The position numbers were made by a program, and so were the translations under genes. Shown piece after piece: positions 62,294 through 64,000 of a DNA stretch of 64,000 bases (within the stretch, counting starts at the first letter, position 1; each line of letters starts with the position of its first letter). A model generated the notes under the pieces. It was not told the DNA's origin. It searched no databases and saw only the letters and a program-made list of their open reading frames with translations. This DNA comes from Arcobacter sp. (lineage in GTDB: Bacteria > Campylobacterota > Campylobacteria > Campylobacterales > Sulfurimonadaceae). The stretch is from contig JAGXFN010000013.1 of NCBI GenBank assembly GCA_024637195.1, positions 1 through 64,000 of the forward strand, in the 5' to 3' direction.

Positions 62294-63969
62294 TAGTCAA
62301 TCCTTTTCATATTTTCGTCAAACTTAACAACAGGCTCACCGTGGTGATACTCGTATGGGTTAAAGTCTACATATGGGACTTTGGTATGGTTTTCTAACGG
62401 TGGTGGTGATGTTGGCATATGCCATTCAAGTGTCGTTGCTCTCCATGGGTTAACACCGACAGACTCGCCTTTTCTCCAGCCCTGAATAAGGACATAGAAC
62501 ATATAAACAAGTCCTGTAATAAAGATGATCGCTCCCCAAAATGAGATCTGGTGATAGATCTGGAACTCTGGCAGGTAGTCAAAGTAACGGCGTGGCATAC
62601 CAAGGTAACCCGCGATAAACATCGGGAACCACAGCACGTTGAAGCCGATGAAGTTCAGCCAAAATGCGATTTTAGCATGCGTCTCGTTGTACATTTTTCC
62701 CGTAACAAGAGGGAACCAGTAGTGCATACCGGCGAACAGTAAGAAAACAACCCCGCCTAAGATCGCGTAGTGGAAGTGTGCAACCGTATAGTAAGTATCT
62801 TGAAGGTGGATATCAACACCGACCATCGCGATAGTAACCCCTGTCAAACCGCCGATTGCGAAGGTAATGATCGTGCCCAGTGCCCATAGCATCGGCGTAG
62901 CAAGAACAATCTTTCCCTTGTACATCGTTGCAATCCAGTCATAAAACTTAACACCCGTCGGTATAGCAACAAAGAATGTCAAGAACGAGAAGATCGTTTT
63001 TGCAAGGTCTGACATTCCTGAAGTGTAGAGGTGGTGGCCCCATACAAGATAACCGATACCTGCAATTGAAGCAGATGAAAGTGCGATCGTACGGTAACCG
63101 AAGATCTCTCTTCGTGAGAAAACCGGAATGATCTCAGACATAATCCCGAATGCCGGAAGAATCATAAGATAAACCGCTGGGTGAGAGTAGATCCAGAACA
63201 GGTGTTGGAAAAGTACAGGATCGCCCCCTTTTGACGGGTCAAAAATTCCAATACCGAAAAACTTCTCCAAGATAGCAAGAACAAGTGTAATACCAACAAC
63301 CGGAGTAGCAAGAAGCTGGATCCATGCAGTTGCGTAGATACCCCAGACGAAAAGAGGCATTTTGAAAAAGTCCATGCCCGGAGCACGAAGACGGTGAATC
63401 GTTACAAGGAAGTTAAGTCCCGTAAGGATAGACGCCATACCAAGAATAAATGCAGCCACCAGTGTTGTGATAACATTCGTACCTGTGTTTAAGCTATACG
63501 GCGCATAAAATGTCCAGCCTGTGTCCGCGAAGTTGAAGACTAATTCACCATCACTGATGTTGAAGTTGAACAGTGAAGACAACGCAACAATACAGCCTAA
63601 AATATATAGCCAGAATGTAAACCAGTTAAGACGTGGGAAAGAGACGTCTTTCGCCCCGATCATCAATGGCATAACAATGTTTCCAAATATTGCCGGAATT
63701 CCCGGAATAATAAACAAGAAGATCATAATAACACCATGTAGCGTAAACGCCTGGTTAAATGTGTCCCCGTCCATATACTGTGCGCCTGGTGCGTACAGCT
63801 CAAATCTCATTGCAAGCGCCGTAGCGACTGCAACGAAAAAGAATGTAAACATAACAGCCGCATACATAAGGCCGATACGTTTGTGGTCTACTGTAAGCAT
63901 CCACTGCATAAAAGTGCTCTTGGGATGACCAATGGCACAATGTGTTTCATCGAAATAACTTTTACTCAT
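62293..63969 (-). CDS. coxA: Cytochrome c oxidase subunit I (haem-copper oxidase)
   Basis: 558 residues, twelve or more membrane helices. It holds the low-spin haem, and the high-spin haem-CuB site where O2 is reduced with proton pumping. Visible motifs are TLHGVIMIF (low-spin haem His), WIYSHPAVYLMILPAFGIMS (CuB His and the cross-linked Tyr, K-channel), VWGHHLYTSG (CuB His pair) and VAHFHYAILGG (haem His ligands). This is a canonical A-family subunit, not cbb3-type. GATGAG start region overlaps the previous gene; AAGGAG upstream. Confidence 0.96.
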   Translation of the reverse strand: MSKSYFDETHCAIGHPKSTFMQWMLTVDHKRIGLMYAAVMFTFFFVAVATALAMRFELYAPGAQYMDGDTFNQAFTLHGVIMIFLFIIPGIPAIFGNIVMPLMIGAKDVSFPRLNWFTFWLYILGCIVALSSLFNFNISDGELVFNFADTGWTFYAPYSLNTGTNVITTLVAAFILGMASILTGLNFLVTIHRLRAPGMDFFKMPLFVWGIYATAWIQLLATPVVGITLVLAILEKFFGIGIFDPSKGGDPVLFQHLFWIYSHPAVYLMILPAFGIMSEIIPVFSRREIFGYRTIALSSASIAGIGYLVWGHHLYTSGMSDLAKTIFSFLTFFVAIPTGVKFYDWIATMYKGKIVLATPMLWALGTIITFAIGGLTGVTIAMVGVDIHLQDTYYTVAHFHYAILGGVVFLLFAGMHYWFPLVTGKMYNETHAKIAFWLNFIGFNVLWFPMFIAGYLGMPRRYFDYLPEFQIYHQISFWGAIIFITGLVYMFYVLIQGWRKGESVGVNPWRATTLEWHMPTSPPPLENHTKVPYVDFNPYEYHHGEPVVKFDENMKRID

Positions 63970-64000
63970 CTTTCTCTCCTTTGTTTTGATTGCCGTCTTC
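63962..64000 (-). CDS. C-terminal end of an unidentified gene preceding coxA
   Basis: A frame entering from the right edge reads EDGNQNKGEKDE then TAA at 63964-63962, overlapping the coxA start by 8 bases and containing its ribosome-binding sequence (AAAGGAGA). The overlap suggests it is the upstream gene of the oxidase operon. Twelve residues are too few for identification. Confidence 0.5.
   Translation of the reverse strand, partial: EDGNQNKGEKDE

Overview
The window reads as a chromosomal segment of a Campylobacterota (epsilonproteobacterial) bacterium, most likely from the Sulfurimonas/Sulfuricurvum/Sulfurovum part of that phylum. The main reasons are a HobA homologue (a DnaA partner known from this phylum), a short delta-prime-like HolB in the rppH-lysC-hobA-holB-folP cluster, a CheV / CheA-CheY fusion / CheW cluster, an ArsS-type sensor kinase, a single tatB-tatC pair, and the gene orders minD-minE and rnr-holA-rpsF-ssb-rpsR. 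Assignment below phylum is inference. Gene density is very high, many starts overlap the preceding stop (ATGA, GTGA, TAATG), and I saw no rRNA, tRNA or CRISPR array.

Layout. 1-457: truncated end of an IS3-family insertion sequence and AT-rich accessory DNA. 458-4774: a degenerate NERD/UvrD-like ATPase, a periplasmic cyclophilin, a Pit phosphate transporter and a conserved protein of unknown role. 4832-8864 (minus): rppH, lysC, hobA, holB, folP. 9063-13969 (plus): hemW, tatB, tatC, queA and an EAL-HDOD protein. 13966-16789 (minus): minD, minE, a divergent polysaccharide deacetylase, dprA. Then clpS, ilvC (minus), and the plus-strand run HDOD-rnr-holA followed by rpsF-ssb-rpsR. 24247-28861 looks accessory: an ankyrin protein, a repeat/beta-propeller-like protein fused to an OmpA-like domain, a small cytochrome c, a small secreted protein and a sigma-region-4-like HTH protein. 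serB and metF follow, divergently expressed. 30572-41781 (minus) is an almost gap-free 11-kb run from surE through tcdA, a thioredoxin-NHL protein, lpxB, an AGCS symporter, greA, argC and lpxH to cheV-cheAY-cheW.

41812-56671 is rich in signalling: a chemoreceptor that appears truncated beside a transposase remnant, three sensor kinases and three response regulators, with feoAB (behind a good Fur box), a CDP-alcohol phosphatidyltransferase, a membrane-anchored HMA protein, adk, an acyltransferase-like membrane protein and rmuC among them. 56918-59413 holds a DEAD-box RNA helicase with a structured leader, a HIT-family protein and a small membrane protein. The window ends in a cytochrome c oxidase operon (minus: coxA, coxC, coxD, coxB, ctaB). 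Its CoxB carries both a CuA site and a C-terminal haem c domain, so the enzyme is of caa3 type.

No clear undescribed multi-gene system stands out. The strongest leads are the eroded NERD-helicase next to the IS, the truncated chemoreceptor/transposase junction at about 43085-43255, two diverged copies of a GTAC-centred intergenic repeat (about 17431 and 27436), a leader hairpin that would cover the ribosome binding site of the RNA helicase gene, 11-bp tandem repeats in front of pit, and the caa3 oxidase operon.
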